The notes: a model not told the origin generated them from the sequence alone. Counted from the stretch's first letter, positions 51,001 to 63,977 are shown. The stretch is 64,000 bases of DNA from Bradysia coprophila (GCF_014529535.1 NW_023503972.1:6448001-6512000); one strand, 5' to 3'. Program-made: numbers and translations.

Positions 51001-54000
51001 CATTGAAATATGGGTGATTGCTTGGACATTCGTTGTTAGAATTGTAACATTAAAATTGTGTGATTAATTAGCATATCAATGTGAATGAATACATATGGTG
51101 GAATATATGTCGATTCTTTTCCAGATACCTATGTTCATTGTGTAACTGTTGAATCGTTTGCCTTTTTCTACTTCGAATTTAGAATTGAATTAACGATCTG
51201 TCGCTTCGTGTACGGTTTATAGTTTGTTGTTAAATGATGGATGACTGTCTTTCTGCAAATAATATTTAAATTGATGTGCATTATTGGCTGAACTCTTCGA
51301 GAACACTTGTTCAGTTGAATGTTTCATGCATCCGATAAGCTATATTCGGAGTTCTTAAAAATAAGAACAGTTATAGGCGTCTAGGGCGTACTCGAGTTGA
51401 TTAATTTTGTAATTAGGATATCATCAACCGTTGTTTTCATTGTCGATATTAGTTTTCAATAATGGCACGAGTTACGAGCGGTAAATGTTTTATAGTGAAA
51501 AGTCCTTCTGAATCTCCTCATAAATCGGCAGAGCTAATGTATTGTCAACACAAACGCAGCGAAGGTCTTTAGAAAATGAAACACAATGGGACATGAGCGA
51601 CGCATTAGATAGATCGAAAATCCACACATTCCACGAATTCATTTCCTAAGGTCCGTTGCTCCTTGGAACCGACCCTAAATGTAGAAATTTTTAAAAAATT
51701 TCATTTTTATTCGAGGACTGAACTACTCTAGCCAGCCGTTACGCATTTGTGTTGAGAATCGTTAAGGTTTGAGCATTTCCTATTCAACTTTAAGTGTACT
51801 CTCACCACAGAATGACTAACAACTAGGAAGATAGATAGATTAGAGTTTTGGGAAGGAGAAACCCAGACCAACCATTCTTTGTTCCTTACTCCCTACTTAT
51901 ATCAAGGAAATTTAACTGTTTTTGATAAGAAGTCGTACAAGGCATTTGTCATCTAATGATGATAGATCCTCATCTTGAAGCACCCGAAGGTGCGAAACCT
52001 CAGATAGGTGTACAGTGGAAAATCTCTATGTACACCAGTCTCAGGTGTCACACCACAAGAGCTGATTGGCTCGATATAAAGACTTATTCAGTGGAGGCTA
52101 GAAAAGTTTATCATTTTCCCAGCCAAATTCTAGAAAGTTAGGCTGGATGACGTTTGATTTATAGACTCTAAGATACACCGATTGATGTGCTACTAATTAG
52201 AGGAAATGATAGAATAAATGGTCAGATGATTTGGTCATCACCACAGATTTAATAATGCCAACGAAATCACAGTACGTTTAAAAAAGAGGCGCCAAAAAAT
52301 GGAAGAACTTTCAAAGACATGTCAGTCGTTCATGAACTGAAAATTGAAAATCCTCTGAACGAGTTGTAATATATCGACTTATATTTCAATTCAACCGCTA
52401 TTGTGTACAGAGCGTGTTAATTATAAAGAGTTGAACCAATCGATGGAATATATTGTGTTCGTTGATACAAATTGCTTTGCCGCTGACATTCGATTCGATT
52501 CATATCCCTAATTCATTTTCACAATTTTATAGACGGCTTGGCTTGACTTGACTTGTTGACGAAAATATTCATTGAAGAAAATTCAAAATTTTCTTTAATG
52601 AAAATTGATCTAGAAATAGATTGTTCGATACTCGACGCACGGCCGACCTTTGTTATTTTTTAGCTTTCTATTCTTGCCGGTGTAAACAATTCAAACGACA
52701 CACAAACGTTGCTTAACGTTCTTGGAATTTTATAGTTACTTCGTTGGAATTGATTGTTACAGACTCATTGTTTGTGAATTGCTTGAAAAATCTACAACAA
52801 ACACTTTGTCTTATGAAGAATTTCAATGATTTATTCTCTCATTAATTCGATTAAATAAATTTTACAATTTGCAATAACGTAAGTGGATTCTTATTGCGCA
52901 GATTAAAAGTGCTTCAAAGATTCAAGCATATTAATGAGTTTGCCAGTTTGGTATTGAAGCAAATATTTATCACGTAAAATAGCTCAACGTGATGATGATA
53001 TTGAAGGGATATCAATCATTTGTCACATACAAGTGTGGTTAGTCTTACGAGAAATAAAGTTTCATTTAGATGTGATGCTATGAGCCATACAGTGACTAAC
53101 TATCGAGGGGTCACGCACTTCTTCAAATTTAATCCATTTAATACATTTAATCCAAGAAATACATGGGATTAAATGGATTTAAATCCATTTAATCCCGAGT
53201 GCGTCACCCCTCGCTAACTATCTACAACCAGCCAATCTAACTGACAAACACTGACAGTTGACTCTTTAAACACTGTGAACCTCAAAAATATTGAAAAAAG
53301 ATAATTCAAGAATTTTAGAATGTTTCTCACTGTACACAAAGAACGTTCGCTAAATTTCAAATATTTTGATGAACCCATCCCTCATTCCGATATTGTTGTT
53401 CCAGTTGATTACCGAAATGATTTTCTTAACAATTTATGGCACTGTTCACAAGTTGAAGTTGCAATACAATCGATTCACCGACTTTTCATTGTAAATATGG
53501 TCAACGAAATGCAATTTCAAAGTACCTCACGTCTTCACACAAGAGAAACGCATGCACTTTACCAGTGAAAGTTTTGTTGTGATAGGAAAACCAATCAACC
53601 GACGAACAATGGCTCACAGCTTCGCTTTTGTTGGGATGTTATCTCAGAAATAGAAATTATTTAGAAAAAAGCGCACAGAAAAACGCATCAATTTCGATAA
53701 GAAACTTTCGAACAACAGAATTCAAACTTAAGTGATGAAGATATCGAATGACTTGCCCATTTTCAACGTCTCTTTAACGTTTCTTTTCGTAAATAGAAAA
53801 CCAGTTTGTAAGTTTTTATCAGTTTATTTGTCTCACACTGACTGGTGATATTGGTGGATAATTTGAGAAATAGAATGGTTACGCCAATTAGGTGTTATAG
53901 CGGTTCAGTGTTAGACATTTTCTTTTACATGTTAAGAACCCTGGTACTGCCTTGGTCATTTTAATTATTTATTAGAGCAATGGGATCGTCGCGTTAATTA

Positions 54001-57000
54001 CATGACCAGGGAAAAAATCCGTCTTTTTGACCAACTGTGCCACTTTTCCTCACAACTTTCTAATTAATGTTTTCCCCAAAATGGGATAACGTGACACCTT
54101 TGTGTCATATGTCACACGACATAGCGCCTTTCCCCATTATACCACACATTTTGTATGCTCACATTATGACGAGACACAACCATAATTTTCAATTAAATCC
54201 CGAAATCATGTTAACAAATTGACCTTAATCAGAAGAGAGAAAAACATGCCATCTTACATTAGCAACCAACACAGACACTCATAAAATACGTTATAATCTC
54301 GGCTATACACAACATACATTAATCCCACCAGCCGTCCACGCCCTACGAACCGAACGCGTACTGAAAACAGACAACGACAACGTTAGCGCGCCTAAAACGA
54401 CATGAATATTAGAAACATAATTATATTCAGACCGTCCATACTATACACGTTATGAATTGCTTGCAATGTACATTTGTCTCGTTAGAAGACAAAACTCACT
54501 TGCAACATAGAAATTATCATAACGATCACAATCCAGTTTACACTTTGCACCAGTTTACCGATCGAAATTTAAATTCTCATAAGAAATGAGCCAATGAGCC
54601 ACGCATCGGAATTTTTTTTTATTTTTCTTCGTCTTCTGTTTCTATTTTGTTGTTTTTATTGGATTTTCATTTAATATTTCAAACATTTAATCCACAACTG
54701 GTTGGTGTAACAACGTATATATGAACGGTTCATTCGATCCGAATAGAAAATGTGTGTACATTGTACAAGAAATTGAATGACTAACATTATTCGGAGTACA
54801 TTTTCGAACGCTGCGTTGTATGAATGGTTTGGTTGTAATTTAAAAGGCAGAAAAAGAGTTGAACGAAACAAACAAAAAAAAAAGATCTTGCTGTAAATAT
54901 ACACGAACGACACACCACGCACACGTGTATATACCAAGCGCTTATTTAGCACAAGAAAGGTTCATATCATTTTGGTATGTGAATTTTCAGTCATGGATGA
55001 CCTATTTTCCTAACGGTATTCAAGTTCATAAATTCATTGGAAAAATAGGCTATCGGAATCAGAACTTCCATTGAACACGGACTGTTGTGTGAAAACGGTA
55101 ACAAACAAAACAAAAAATTCTCACAACTTAATCAACGTAGTTAATAATTGAAATGCATAAGATTCAAACGCTCTAAGTTGTCTATTTGCATAGTGGGTTG
55201 GTCGATTCTGCGATGAATAATCGACGAGCATGTTATGCACACACCAATAACACACAAAGTCAAGTTAGAATGCAATTCTAATCAATCGCGTGTTTCACAC
55301 AACAATTCTATTCGTTCTATCATTTCGATTTTATTTCGTTCAATGAAACATCATTTTCGATTGCATAATATACCCTCCATTTGATACAATCAACGCCATT
55401 AAAAAAGCATTTCAATGTTTTTGTATGAATCGAAGAAAAACAAGAAAAAACTGTTTTTTGCATGAATTACAATGACGATTCATTGATGAGTGTATGATGG
55501 GACAGAACACTCGCTGGGTACTTTTTTTTCTATTTTATACGGATAGTCAAACAAAAAACCACGTTTCATTATTTACGTTTTTATCAAATTCGGTTGGTGA
55601 TTCGCACCTTTCTATTTTACTATAGTAAAAACACTCTCGTACTCTCCGCTGCTGGTATAGAATTGTGTTCGATTTAAATCCACTGCCAATGGACACAAAG
55701 AATAACAAAAACAAAACCGAAAAACCACCAAAAATTCCGAAACGTAAATACGGTGGTTACGTTACGCACACACGATCGCTTTCGAGAGACTGTATTTCAA
55801 TCGAAGAACAAAAATAAACAAAGTCACAGAGTTTAGCGACGACTGGAACGTTATATCAAAATAAGTACAACGTGTACACACGTTTGAACCGTTTGCGAAC
55901 GTTTTTGTAACTGACTCGGAATCTGATAGTTTTAGTGTTTGAAAACTTTTAAATTGTTTTCTTAAATCGATGATTGTTGTATTGTAATATTAGTATGGGA
56001 AATGCAGCAATCGCGAATAACACTTGTGTGCTATATAGTGGTCGCGTATACTGTGTGCGGAGCAAGTTATTCAAGTTTTGTTGTTGTTTTGTTTCCATAT
56101 TTTCTTCTTCGTATAGTAAAACCCAACTTGTATGGGAGCATAGCGTGTGTGTATTATTAGAATATGAAATGACGACGTCACGCAAATTGTATGTTATGTT
56201 TTGCTGAGTAGAAAAGAACTTGTTTATGTCGATGGTGAGAGGATAGAGAGAAGAAGAGAGCATAACAGACGCACATAACAACTTGTTTGATCAAACTCGA
56301 TACTATAAACAAATGAATGAGTCGTCGTTCGCAGCAAGATTTGAAGGAAAAACAAAATTGCTATTTAGTCCGAAGTTAAGTCGCTGAGCGAGGGAAGCGA
56401 AAACATATGTAAAATGTTCTAAATAAGGTCTGGAACGGGTTCGGGTTGACCAGTTTTTTTTCAGGCTAGCACGACATCTGTTCTTGACCTGAAGGTCAGG
56501 TCCTGAACCTCAATTTTAAATTTTAGCCTGAAATGGTTCGAATCTGACCTGATTCCGAATTTTCGATTTTGGGTTCAGGTTCATGCTGTATCCGACCTGA
56601 AACTGAATTTTCAAATTCTGGTTTGACCTGCGCCTGAGTCGAACGTCGAACCTGAACATTTTCACAGTTTTGGTTCACATAACACGGTGTTTTTACATCA
56701 AAATTTGAACATTCAGGTCCGGTTCGGGTTGACCCATTTCAGATTCAGATCAGGTTCACATGAAATCCAGAACCTAACCTGGCTCGTTCCGAGCATTAGT
56801 TCTACAATAATTTACTTGCGCCAAAAGACGTTTTTTTCATAATTTAACCATTTTTCGTGGAAAATTCTTCAGAATGAAAGGAAATCACATTTTTTAGTTG
56901 ACTTAGCCTTCACGTCGATTCAACAAAATTCACACGAAAACATTTCATCTTTTTATTCATAGTCATGTAATTGACTCAATAGATACTACGCCTCTTATTC

Positions 57001-60000
57001 GTATTTTCAGTTTTCAGTCCGAAACAATTGCAATATTTTAAAAATTCGCAACGCTTTAAAATAGGAATTTCATAGACGAACTCGACTGCCTGATTGTATG
57101 AGGTGGTTCGGGGTCAGCTTTTTTGAGTCTCAGATAATTTTATCAATTTTTTTTTTACCTAAAAATGATAAGCCCGATTGTTAACATTAAAGGTTGTGCG
57201 TTCAGTAGCAAAATTTCTTTGGCCATATCTACCATATCTACCATATCTACCAAACATTGTAAACTAACAAATTGAATGATTAAATGAACAATTATTGATT
57301 TGAGTCTATCTTCGGACGTTATTTTATGGGGCGAACGGAAAGGATGGTGAAGTACTTTCTAGATATGTCATATACATCGTTATCCTAATAGTCCTTTGCA
57401 CCGAGACTCAAAATGCGTCAGAGGCATCAAAAGTGTGCGAATTTTGCATATTAAGATGCTGAGTTTCATAATAGTTATTTATGTAACAAGAATCGTATGA
57501 AGGTATTTTATTGCACTAGATGTTCATTGTCACCTCGAGGCGAAGCCGACTATTATTTTCCTTTTTCGGGTCCGGCTAATGCTGGAAACCACTCATTCAC
57601 TAAAAAAAGCCTTTTGGCATAAGTTAGGAACAAGAGATTTTCCTAAACGACGTTGGAAATGCGAGACGAAATCGCTATATTTCAACACTAGTTAAGAAAA
57701 AAATCTCACTCATTTAGCGTGCGACAAATTTTTTTCGCACTGATTTTTGGATGAATTAAAACTGGTTCATTTGGCATTGTACACAGGCGGCGTAAGTACC
57801 GAATTCGTACACTGATTGCATAAAATGAAATTTTTACTTCCTATAATTACTTAAATTACCAAAAATTTATTATGTTTAACTTCGTTGAGTGGAACCACAA
57901 TGTCCACAATTGCAAAACTGCGATTATGATTGACTCGAAGCAAGCAAGTGTTGTTACGTTATGCACTTTTTACACTCACTCATTGAATCAGCTCGAAGAA
58001 ATTCCAAGAATTTTGTCCTATTTCCACAGAATTTACCTTACTTTTTCAACGTCTCAAACGACAATACAGTATTTGATATCACCAAACATTGAGAAGCGCA
58101 ATTAATAGTTGTATAAGTGCCACACGAATTAGCATTTAACATATAATATGTACGAAAGACAATAGCTAATTAAAAGTATGTAAAAAAAATGGAAATGATC
58201 CATACGTTCTGTTTGTCTTTTCTTGTGCTGATTAAGTTTTGACTCATTGTTTTTATTTTCGATAAATAAATAAGTCGTGAGAGGAAAATCTAATAAAAAC
58301 ATAAGGCTAGTATGCAACACGGAAAAAGTGTCACTGAGTGTTGACTCATTGACTTATTGTGTTTGGCTTATACCACAGAATTGCTCCTAGCATGAACACT
58401 GAATTGGTTCTAGCATGAACACTGAATTGATAAGTGTCAAATTTGAAAGCTTTAGTGGTAAGAGGAGCTTAGGATTGTTTGTATGTTTTAACTCATACAA
58501 CGATAACAAGTCTATTTGTATGTGTCTTCGACTATTTTTATGTCCATGCTGGAAGCAGTGCTATGCTTATACTACTATGAAGCGAACGTGACACTACAGT
58601 CACCCAAAACTAAGGTACACTTATGAGCAGGATCGGATTAACGGTCCCAGTTACATGGGCTATTGAAATTTAGGGGATTAGATGAATTATTGTGAGCGAA
58701 GCGAGCGAAATAATTTTTCCTTTTGTACGGAAAATAGCTATTTCGTCCTGAGCGAATTTAGCCAGCGAATTTGATAATTTATTTTTAAATTTAGTAGTCA
58801 ATGAGAGTATAGAGTATAAGTAGTAGAGCCAAAGTGCCAGTGCTTAATGCATCTCTAAAGTATCGCGGTTCAAGTTCTAGTCACTGTATGATTTAAGATT
58901 TTTACTTACAACTATTTTCATTCCACTCGGTGCTGTATATCACACCTGACAGCCATGTAGAAAATGTTGCTAGAGCGTATAGAGCGCCATTGACTAAAAA
59001 TTGTTTACATAATGGGAAAATTCCGTCAGCATTGCCCCGTTGTACGTGAATTGAATTGGAAACGTACATCACCAAAATGAATATTTAAATGTTCTCACCT
59101 ATGAGACTGTCTTCTAATTCAGAAGTTCTAAATATTTGTTTACATAAGTGGCATCTAGGAAACGGTGTAGATGGCTAAGTGAAACTATGCGAAGTGTAGG
59201 TGACTTCTCTTTTAACCAATGATAAGGGCATGTGGGCTACATTGCTCAATTCAACCTTTTGCAAAAGGCCACCACATCAAATCTATTGCTTCACTTTTCT
59301 CATTCATTTGACTATGACTATGGAATTCCACTAATCACTAATGACACCATCGACAGCAGACGACATAAGAGATATGAGTAGCTCCAATACTCTCTCCAGC
59401 AATCAAACTAAGGTAGTGAAAGTTCACGGTGGGGCTGAACGAACTTTAAATAAACATGTCGACTTCCATCTCGGTTCTTTTCATAGCTGTGTTAGGGGAG
59501 GCGTGTACTATCCAACGGCACATGTTGCAGGCGCAACCTCTGAGCCGTTTCTGAGAACTAGGAATATCGTCGCCTGGCTCCGCGGAAGTTGCTGGACCAG
59601 TGTTTGAAACTGGAATCGGTAGAGGGACAAATTCTAAGAACCACCATGTAAAAATTATTGCTCTCGGTCATTTGGTCGCAGAGCAATAGAAGCTGAAAGT
59701 CGAAAATTCCACCTCTTCAAGGAGTGATGCCTCCTCGACGAAGTTCCCGATCCAGCACTTTAATAGCGTTTCTAGACTAGAGTAATGTGCTCTTTCGAAT
59801 AACAATAAAAATTTTTTGAAATTGGTCACTTTTGGTACATTTTCAGAAAAGTCACTTTTTTGCTACCCTCGGTGAACTTTGGCTACTCCCATACCTTGTC
59901 GGTTGGAATATTATTGGAACACAATATACCTTGTTAAAGTTAGCCTGAAGTCTAAGCTTTCCAACGATACCGAATATGCCCTGTATAATTCTCAGCAAGA

Positions 60001-63000
60001 ACTATTTATGATAAAGATTTTGCATCGAGGTCGGGCTACCAGCAAATTTAGGGTCATTGAAAACGAAATTTACAAATATTACAAATTTATGTCTTTGAGT
60101 TATGTCTTATCGACTTATGTGAGTTATCCGTAGTATAATATCTGCTTATTTTGCCATAACAAACATAAAAATTGAAATTTCGTTTTCAATGACCCTAAAT
60201 TTGCCAGTAGCCCGACCTCGATGCAAATTCTTTATCATAAACAGTTCTTGCTGAGAATCATATATGGCATACTTGGTATCGTTGGAAAGGTTGGAATTCA
60301 GGCAAACTTAAAGAAGGTATGTTGTGTTGAAATATTTTAACCAGCAAGGTATGGACGCAGCCAAAGTTCACCGAGGGTAGCAAAAAAGTGGCTTTTCTGA
60401 AAATGTACCAAAAAAAAAACTTTCAAAAAAATTTTATTGCCATTCGAAAGAGCACATTAACCTTGTCTAGAAACACTATTAAAGTGCTGGATAAAGAACT
60501 TCGTCGGGGAGGCATCACCTCTTGAAGAGGTGGAATTTTTCGACTTTCAGCTTCTATTGCTCTGCGACCAAATGACCGAGAGCAATAATTTTTACATGGT
60601 GGTTCTTAGAATTTGTCCCTCTACCGATTCCAGTTTCAAACACTGGTCCAGCAACTTCCGCGGAGCCAGGCGACGATATTCCTAGTTCTCAGAAACGGCT
60701 CAGAGGTTGCGCCTGCAACATGTGCCGTTGGATAGTACACGCCTCCCCTAACACAGCTATGAAAAGAACCGAGATGGAAGTCGACATGTTTATTTAAAGT
60801 TCGTTCAGCCCCACCGTGAGTTAGCAATCAAACCACTTTTTTCAAGGTTGTGAAAGTGTCAAGTAAGTAGCCTTATGAATTTACATGTAAATTACAGCGT
60901 TGTCAGTCAAAATGGTCAGAATGTAGAATTCAAAGAAATAAGGTGTGAATTTGACACAGAGAGCTGAGAGTTTGCTTGCTAGAGAGAGTATTGGTTGCTC
61001 AGAATTTTGAGATATCAGACGAACCAAGAGAAAAATGGCTGGACCAGAAAAGGATTTTGTTAGTCACTTCTCAGAAGGGAATCGTTGAAAGCCGGTAAAA
61101 TAAATTTTCCTTGGCCAGTTCATAAGAATAGTTAGCTGTGAACTTTTGATAGGATAAATGAAATGGCGACGATAAATTGTCCAGAACCAACCATGCTCTA
61201 CGGTCATATAAATGACGATTACTTTTGTGGTTCATATGACCCACCAAATTTTTCATTCTGATACGGCAGAAGACGCACTCAATATTTGTTGCTAATCTAT
61301 TTGATGACATAATTCAACTCTGAAGAAGATACTGTCGCTGTGTATAATACTTGACGATAATTTGCCCATTTACGGAACATCTAGGGTCAATTAATTGACT
61401 CACTGCTTATAATTTCATTTAACTTACTGTATAACATAACGAGACTGAAATGAAACATTTAATTAGACGAGCAAAGAGCCAGACATTACATTCAGCGAAT
61501 TGTTATTATATGTTGTTGTAGGCGATCAATTAACTAATTGATTGAGGAAATAGATGACTGTTAATCCTCTCTGGACGACGGTTTTATTTTGTCTTTATTA
61601 AATTTTCCACTCATCTGATCGAATTAAATTGCCATCAAGCCGAGTTGACTCAATTGAATTTTCATTTGTTGATGATAAACCTGCCGAAGCCATCGCAATC
61701 AATGACTTAACTCTGAACATCTTTTCTTTTCAGATCGACCTGTACATTGATACGGCAAGACCGATTGTGGACAAAGTGTTGGAAGGATACAATGGTACTA
61801 TACTGGCATATGGACAAACTGGCACGGGAAAAACGTACACAATGTCCGGGAACGCTGAATCACCTCAAACGAAGGGAATCATTCCGAATACGTTCGCCCA
61901 CATATTCGGTCACATTGCTAAAGCGAAGGATAATCAAAAGTTAGTGGCTGGACGCGAGAGTGTTTGTTGTTGTTGTGATTTTGACTACTCTCTGACTTCA
62001 TTTTATTAAGGTTTTTGGTGCGAGTGAGCTACATGGAGATTTACAATGAAGAAGTCCGCGATTTGCTCGGGAAAGAATTGCACAAAAGTCTTGAAGTCAA
62101 AGAACGGGCTGACATTGGCGTTTATGTTAAAGACTTGAGTGGATATGTGGTCCACAACGCAGACGATTTAGATAACATTATGAAACTGGGCAACAAGAAC
62201 CGTTAGTATAGTCGGTCGTCCTTCCAGTTGATCAATTTAAAATTTACTTCCCCCGGAATTAGGTGTCGTTGGTGCAACCAAAATGAACGTTGAATCCTCT
62301 CGATCTCATGCTATCTTCTCCATAACCGTTGAATCAAGCGAAATGGATGACAAAGGTGCTGAGCACGTCAAAATGGGAAAACTTCAATTGGTTGATCTAG
62401 CGGTAAGGAAATGGCTCCCCTTTATTAGAATAGAAATCAGATTGTAACTTTGACAGGGATCCGAACGACAAAGCAAAACTCAGGCAACCGGCATTCGCTT
62501 GAAGGAAGCGACTAAAATCAATTTGTCACTCTCAGTACTCGGTAATGTTATCAGTGCACTTGTTGATGGTAAAAGCACTCATATTCCGTACCGGAATTCG
62601 AAACTAACGCGACTCTTGCAAGATTCGCTGGGTGGAAATTCCAAGACTGTTATGGTAAGTACAGCATTAGCGACCCAGGATGTCATTCAGATTAACTTTA
62701 TGTTCCTACTGTGCTCGGGATTATCATTCACCCAATTACTCATAAAACAGTGTGCCAGCATCAGCCCAGCCGATTCGAATTATGTGGAAACGATTTCAAC
62801 TCTCCGATATGCTGGTCGTGCCAAAAGTATTCAGAATCGCGCCCATGTCAACGAAGAGCCCAAAGATGCGCTGTTACGTCACTTTCAGGAGGAGATCGCT
62901 GAGCTTAAGAAACAGCTGGAAGAAGGGGCATTTGAAGTGGGCTCGGGTGACGAAGATGAGGACGATGATGTTGAAGATGAAGAAGACGAAGATGAAATGA

Positions 63001-63977
63001 TTACGAAAGAGAAGAGTCTAGTGAATGGCGATGGTTTGAAGAAAATGAAACGCAGAAAGTCGAAGGTTAAAAATGATGCGGAGGTGAGTGATTTGATGGG
63101 TTTGGGAGGTATATGTTCGCTGTAAGTAATCAATCGTTTCGTTTGTTAGGAAACCGAAAAAACGGACGCTGAAAAGGAAATGCTTGAGAAAAAGGCATTG
63201 GAAAATGAGCAAGAATTGAATTTGGCCAAGTAATTGACTTGAAACGTCTGCCACGAAAAACTAGAAATTAAATTTCTCATTTTTAGATCTGAACAGGAGC
63301 AGCTGATGCAGAAATTGCAGTCATTGGAGAATAAGATCCTCGTCGGCGGTGAAAATCTTCTAGAAAAAGCCCAAACCCAAGAGAAACTTCTCGAAAATTC
63401 CATTGCCGAACTGGAAGTGCGGGCGAAAAACGAACGCGAACTGAAGGAGTCATTGCAACGAAAAGAGGCCGAACGCATCGACATCGAGGAGCGATATTCA
63501 TCGTTGCAAGAGGAATGCATCGGCAAGACAAAGAAATTGCAGCGCGTCATGCAAATGCTAATGAGCGTAAAATCCGAATTGGCCGATCAGCAACAGGAAC
63601 AGCAACGCGAAAAGGAAGGCATCTACGAATCCATCCGTTCGCTGTCCCGAGAACTAGCTCTCTGCGAACTGGTCATGAATTCGTACATACCGAAAGAGTA
63701 CCAGAACATGATCGAACGGTTCACCCATTGGAACGAGGACATTGGCGAATGGCAATTGAAATGTGTGGCATACACGGGCAACAATATGCGGAAGAGTATA
63801 CCCGACGAAAAAGTGGTGGCTAAGGACAATGATTTCATTGATTTGTCGCACGTGTACTTGAGCTATTCGAATAACAGTGTCGACGAACCGGTTCGACGAA
63901 TTGATTCGGCTCGACCGCGAACATCCGGTGTGCCACGTCCAACAACGGCACGCATTTACAAACCGTCAATGTATTAG
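42075..63977 (+). CDS. Klp64D: Kinesin-II motor subunit KIF3A / Klp64D
   Basis: Plus-end motor subunit of heterotrimeric kinesin-II, which drives anterograde intraflagellar transport in cilia and some axonal transport. Exons: 42075-42080 (MP), 42149-42373, 61734-61939, 62011-62201, 62263-62402, 62457-62654, 62751-63083, 63150-63229 and 63287-63977; all phases agree, 689 aa (fly about 677). Motor motifs: RVVVRVRP, P-loop [25 protein letters not shown] (switch I), VDLAGSERQ (switch II, split over exons), [16 protein letters not shown]. Then an acidic [16 protein letters not shown] stretch and coiled coil, and the KIF3A tail [18 protein letters not shown], which separates it from KIF3B/Klp68D. 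Start ATG is followed directly by donor GTAAAT after two codons. Intron 2 is 19.4 kb; intron 62655-62750 is in frame without stops. Confidence 0.96.
42374..45661. other. Klp64D intron 2, left part
   Basis: No exon of either strand is supported. The stretch is AT-rich with scattered short open frames that lack family motifs. It includes the 3' UTR of the nested minus-strand gene at its right edge. Confidence 0.4.
45662..50497 (-). CDS. Four-transmembrane protein nested in Klp64D intron, family not recognised
   Basis: Minus-strand exons: 50497-50393, 47969-47809, 47747-47619 and 45773-45662; phases close to 168 aa. Start: [32 protein letters not shown], preceded by a possible 5'-UTR acceptor near 50515. 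Hydrophobic segments: [52 protein letters not shown] and [20 protein letters not shown], i.e. four helices with a short cytosolic C-terminus ([11 protein letters not shown]). The layout recalls MARVEL or tetraspan septate-junction proteins, but I cannot assign a family. All splice borders are canonical and the reading frame is intact, so it is probably functional. It is transcribed against Klp64D and wholly inside its intron 2. Confidence 0.85.
46404..46464. mobile_element. 61-bp hairpin MITE flanked by TTAA
   Basis: TTAAGGCCAGTTCA at 46404-46417 and TGAACTGGCCTTAA at 46451-46464 are exact inverted repeats; inner CGCATA and TATGCG also pair. TTAA on both sides is the duplication typical of piggyBac-type insertion, but it is also palindromic and could simply be part of the hairpin. 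It lies in the last intron of the nested four-TM gene. Confidence 0.6.
50498..53103. other. Klp64D intron 2, upstream of the nested gene
   Basis: Should hold the promoter and 5' UTR of the nested minus-strand gene. No TATA box or exon could be placed with confidence. Nothing else is recognisable. Confidence 0.35.
53104..53213. mobile_element. 110-bp MITE with 8-bp target-site duplication
   Basis: The left end CGAGGGGTCACGCACT is the inverse of the right end (AGTGCGTCACCCCTCG) with one mismatch. The inner TTAATCCATTTAAT blocks also pair. CTAACTAT flanks both sides directly, at 53096-53103 and 53214-53221. An 8-bp duplication with short inverted ends points to a hAT-like origin. No coding capacity. 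Confidence 0.85.
53222..56439. other. Klp64D intron 2, middle part
   Basis: AT-rich intronic DNA. A 82-codon open frame at 53320-53568 has no recognisable motif or splice support. No repeat stands out. Confidence 0.35.
56440..56800. repeat. Degenerate CCTGAA/TTCAGG-rich tract
   Basis: About 360 bp made largely of variants of GACCTGAA, TTCAGGTT and CGGGTTCGGGTTGACC with no fixed period. The same vocabulary occurs at 15.63-15.90 and 16.87-17.02 kb. Confidence 0.6.
56801..59359. other. Klp64D intron 2, right part
   Basis: Holds a short microsatellite (CCATATCTA repeated about three times, 57223-57252), a diverged copy of the 37.7-kb repeat near 57380-57475, and a tandem duplication of a 23-bp unit (TAGCATGAACACTGAATTG) at 58388-58432. 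A GGTTCAAGTTC box near 58868 hints at a tRNA-derived SINE, not supported otherwise. Confidence 0.4.
59424..60819. mobile_element. 1.4-kb foldback transposon with nearly identical arms
   Basis: The left arm 59424-60070 and right arm 60175-60819 are inverted copies of about 645 bp around a ~104-bp loop; outer ends are TCACGGTGGGGCTGAACG and its complement. Both arms contain the same 60-odd-codon open frame on opposite strands ([19 protein letters not shown] start, [10 protein letters not shown] end). The match is high over long stretches, so insertion or conversion is recent. It has inserted into a copy of the repeat at 37540-37690, whose parts lie at 59365-59423 and 60820-61005. Confidence 0.85.
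60820..61005. repeat. Host repeat split by the foldback insertion (right part)
   Basis: TTAGCAATCAAACCACTTTT, GGTTGTGAAAG, TAGCC, GAATTTACATGTAAATTACAG and CAAAGAAATAAGGTG follow the same order as 37560-37690. The left flank at 59395-59423 repeats AGCAATCAAACT and GGTAGTGAAAGT, so about 30 bp of target appear on both sides. Its far end (60960-61005) reads, inverted, like the left beginning near 59365, suggesting terminal inverted repeats of its own. Confidence 0.6.
61006..61733. other. End of Klp64D intron 2
   Basis: AT-rich sequence leading to the acceptor CTTTTCAG at 61726-61733. No other feature seen. Confidence 0.45.

Noticed and set aside
53320-53568. 82-codon frame in Klp64D intron 2
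   Set aside because: No motif, no splice context, AT-rich intron.
57872-58105. 77-codon frame in Klp64D intron 2
   Set aside because: No recognisable family and no supporting signals.
42075-63977. Klp68D (KIF3B) as the kinesin identity
   Set aside because: The tail [18 protein letters not shown] is characteristic of KIF3A.
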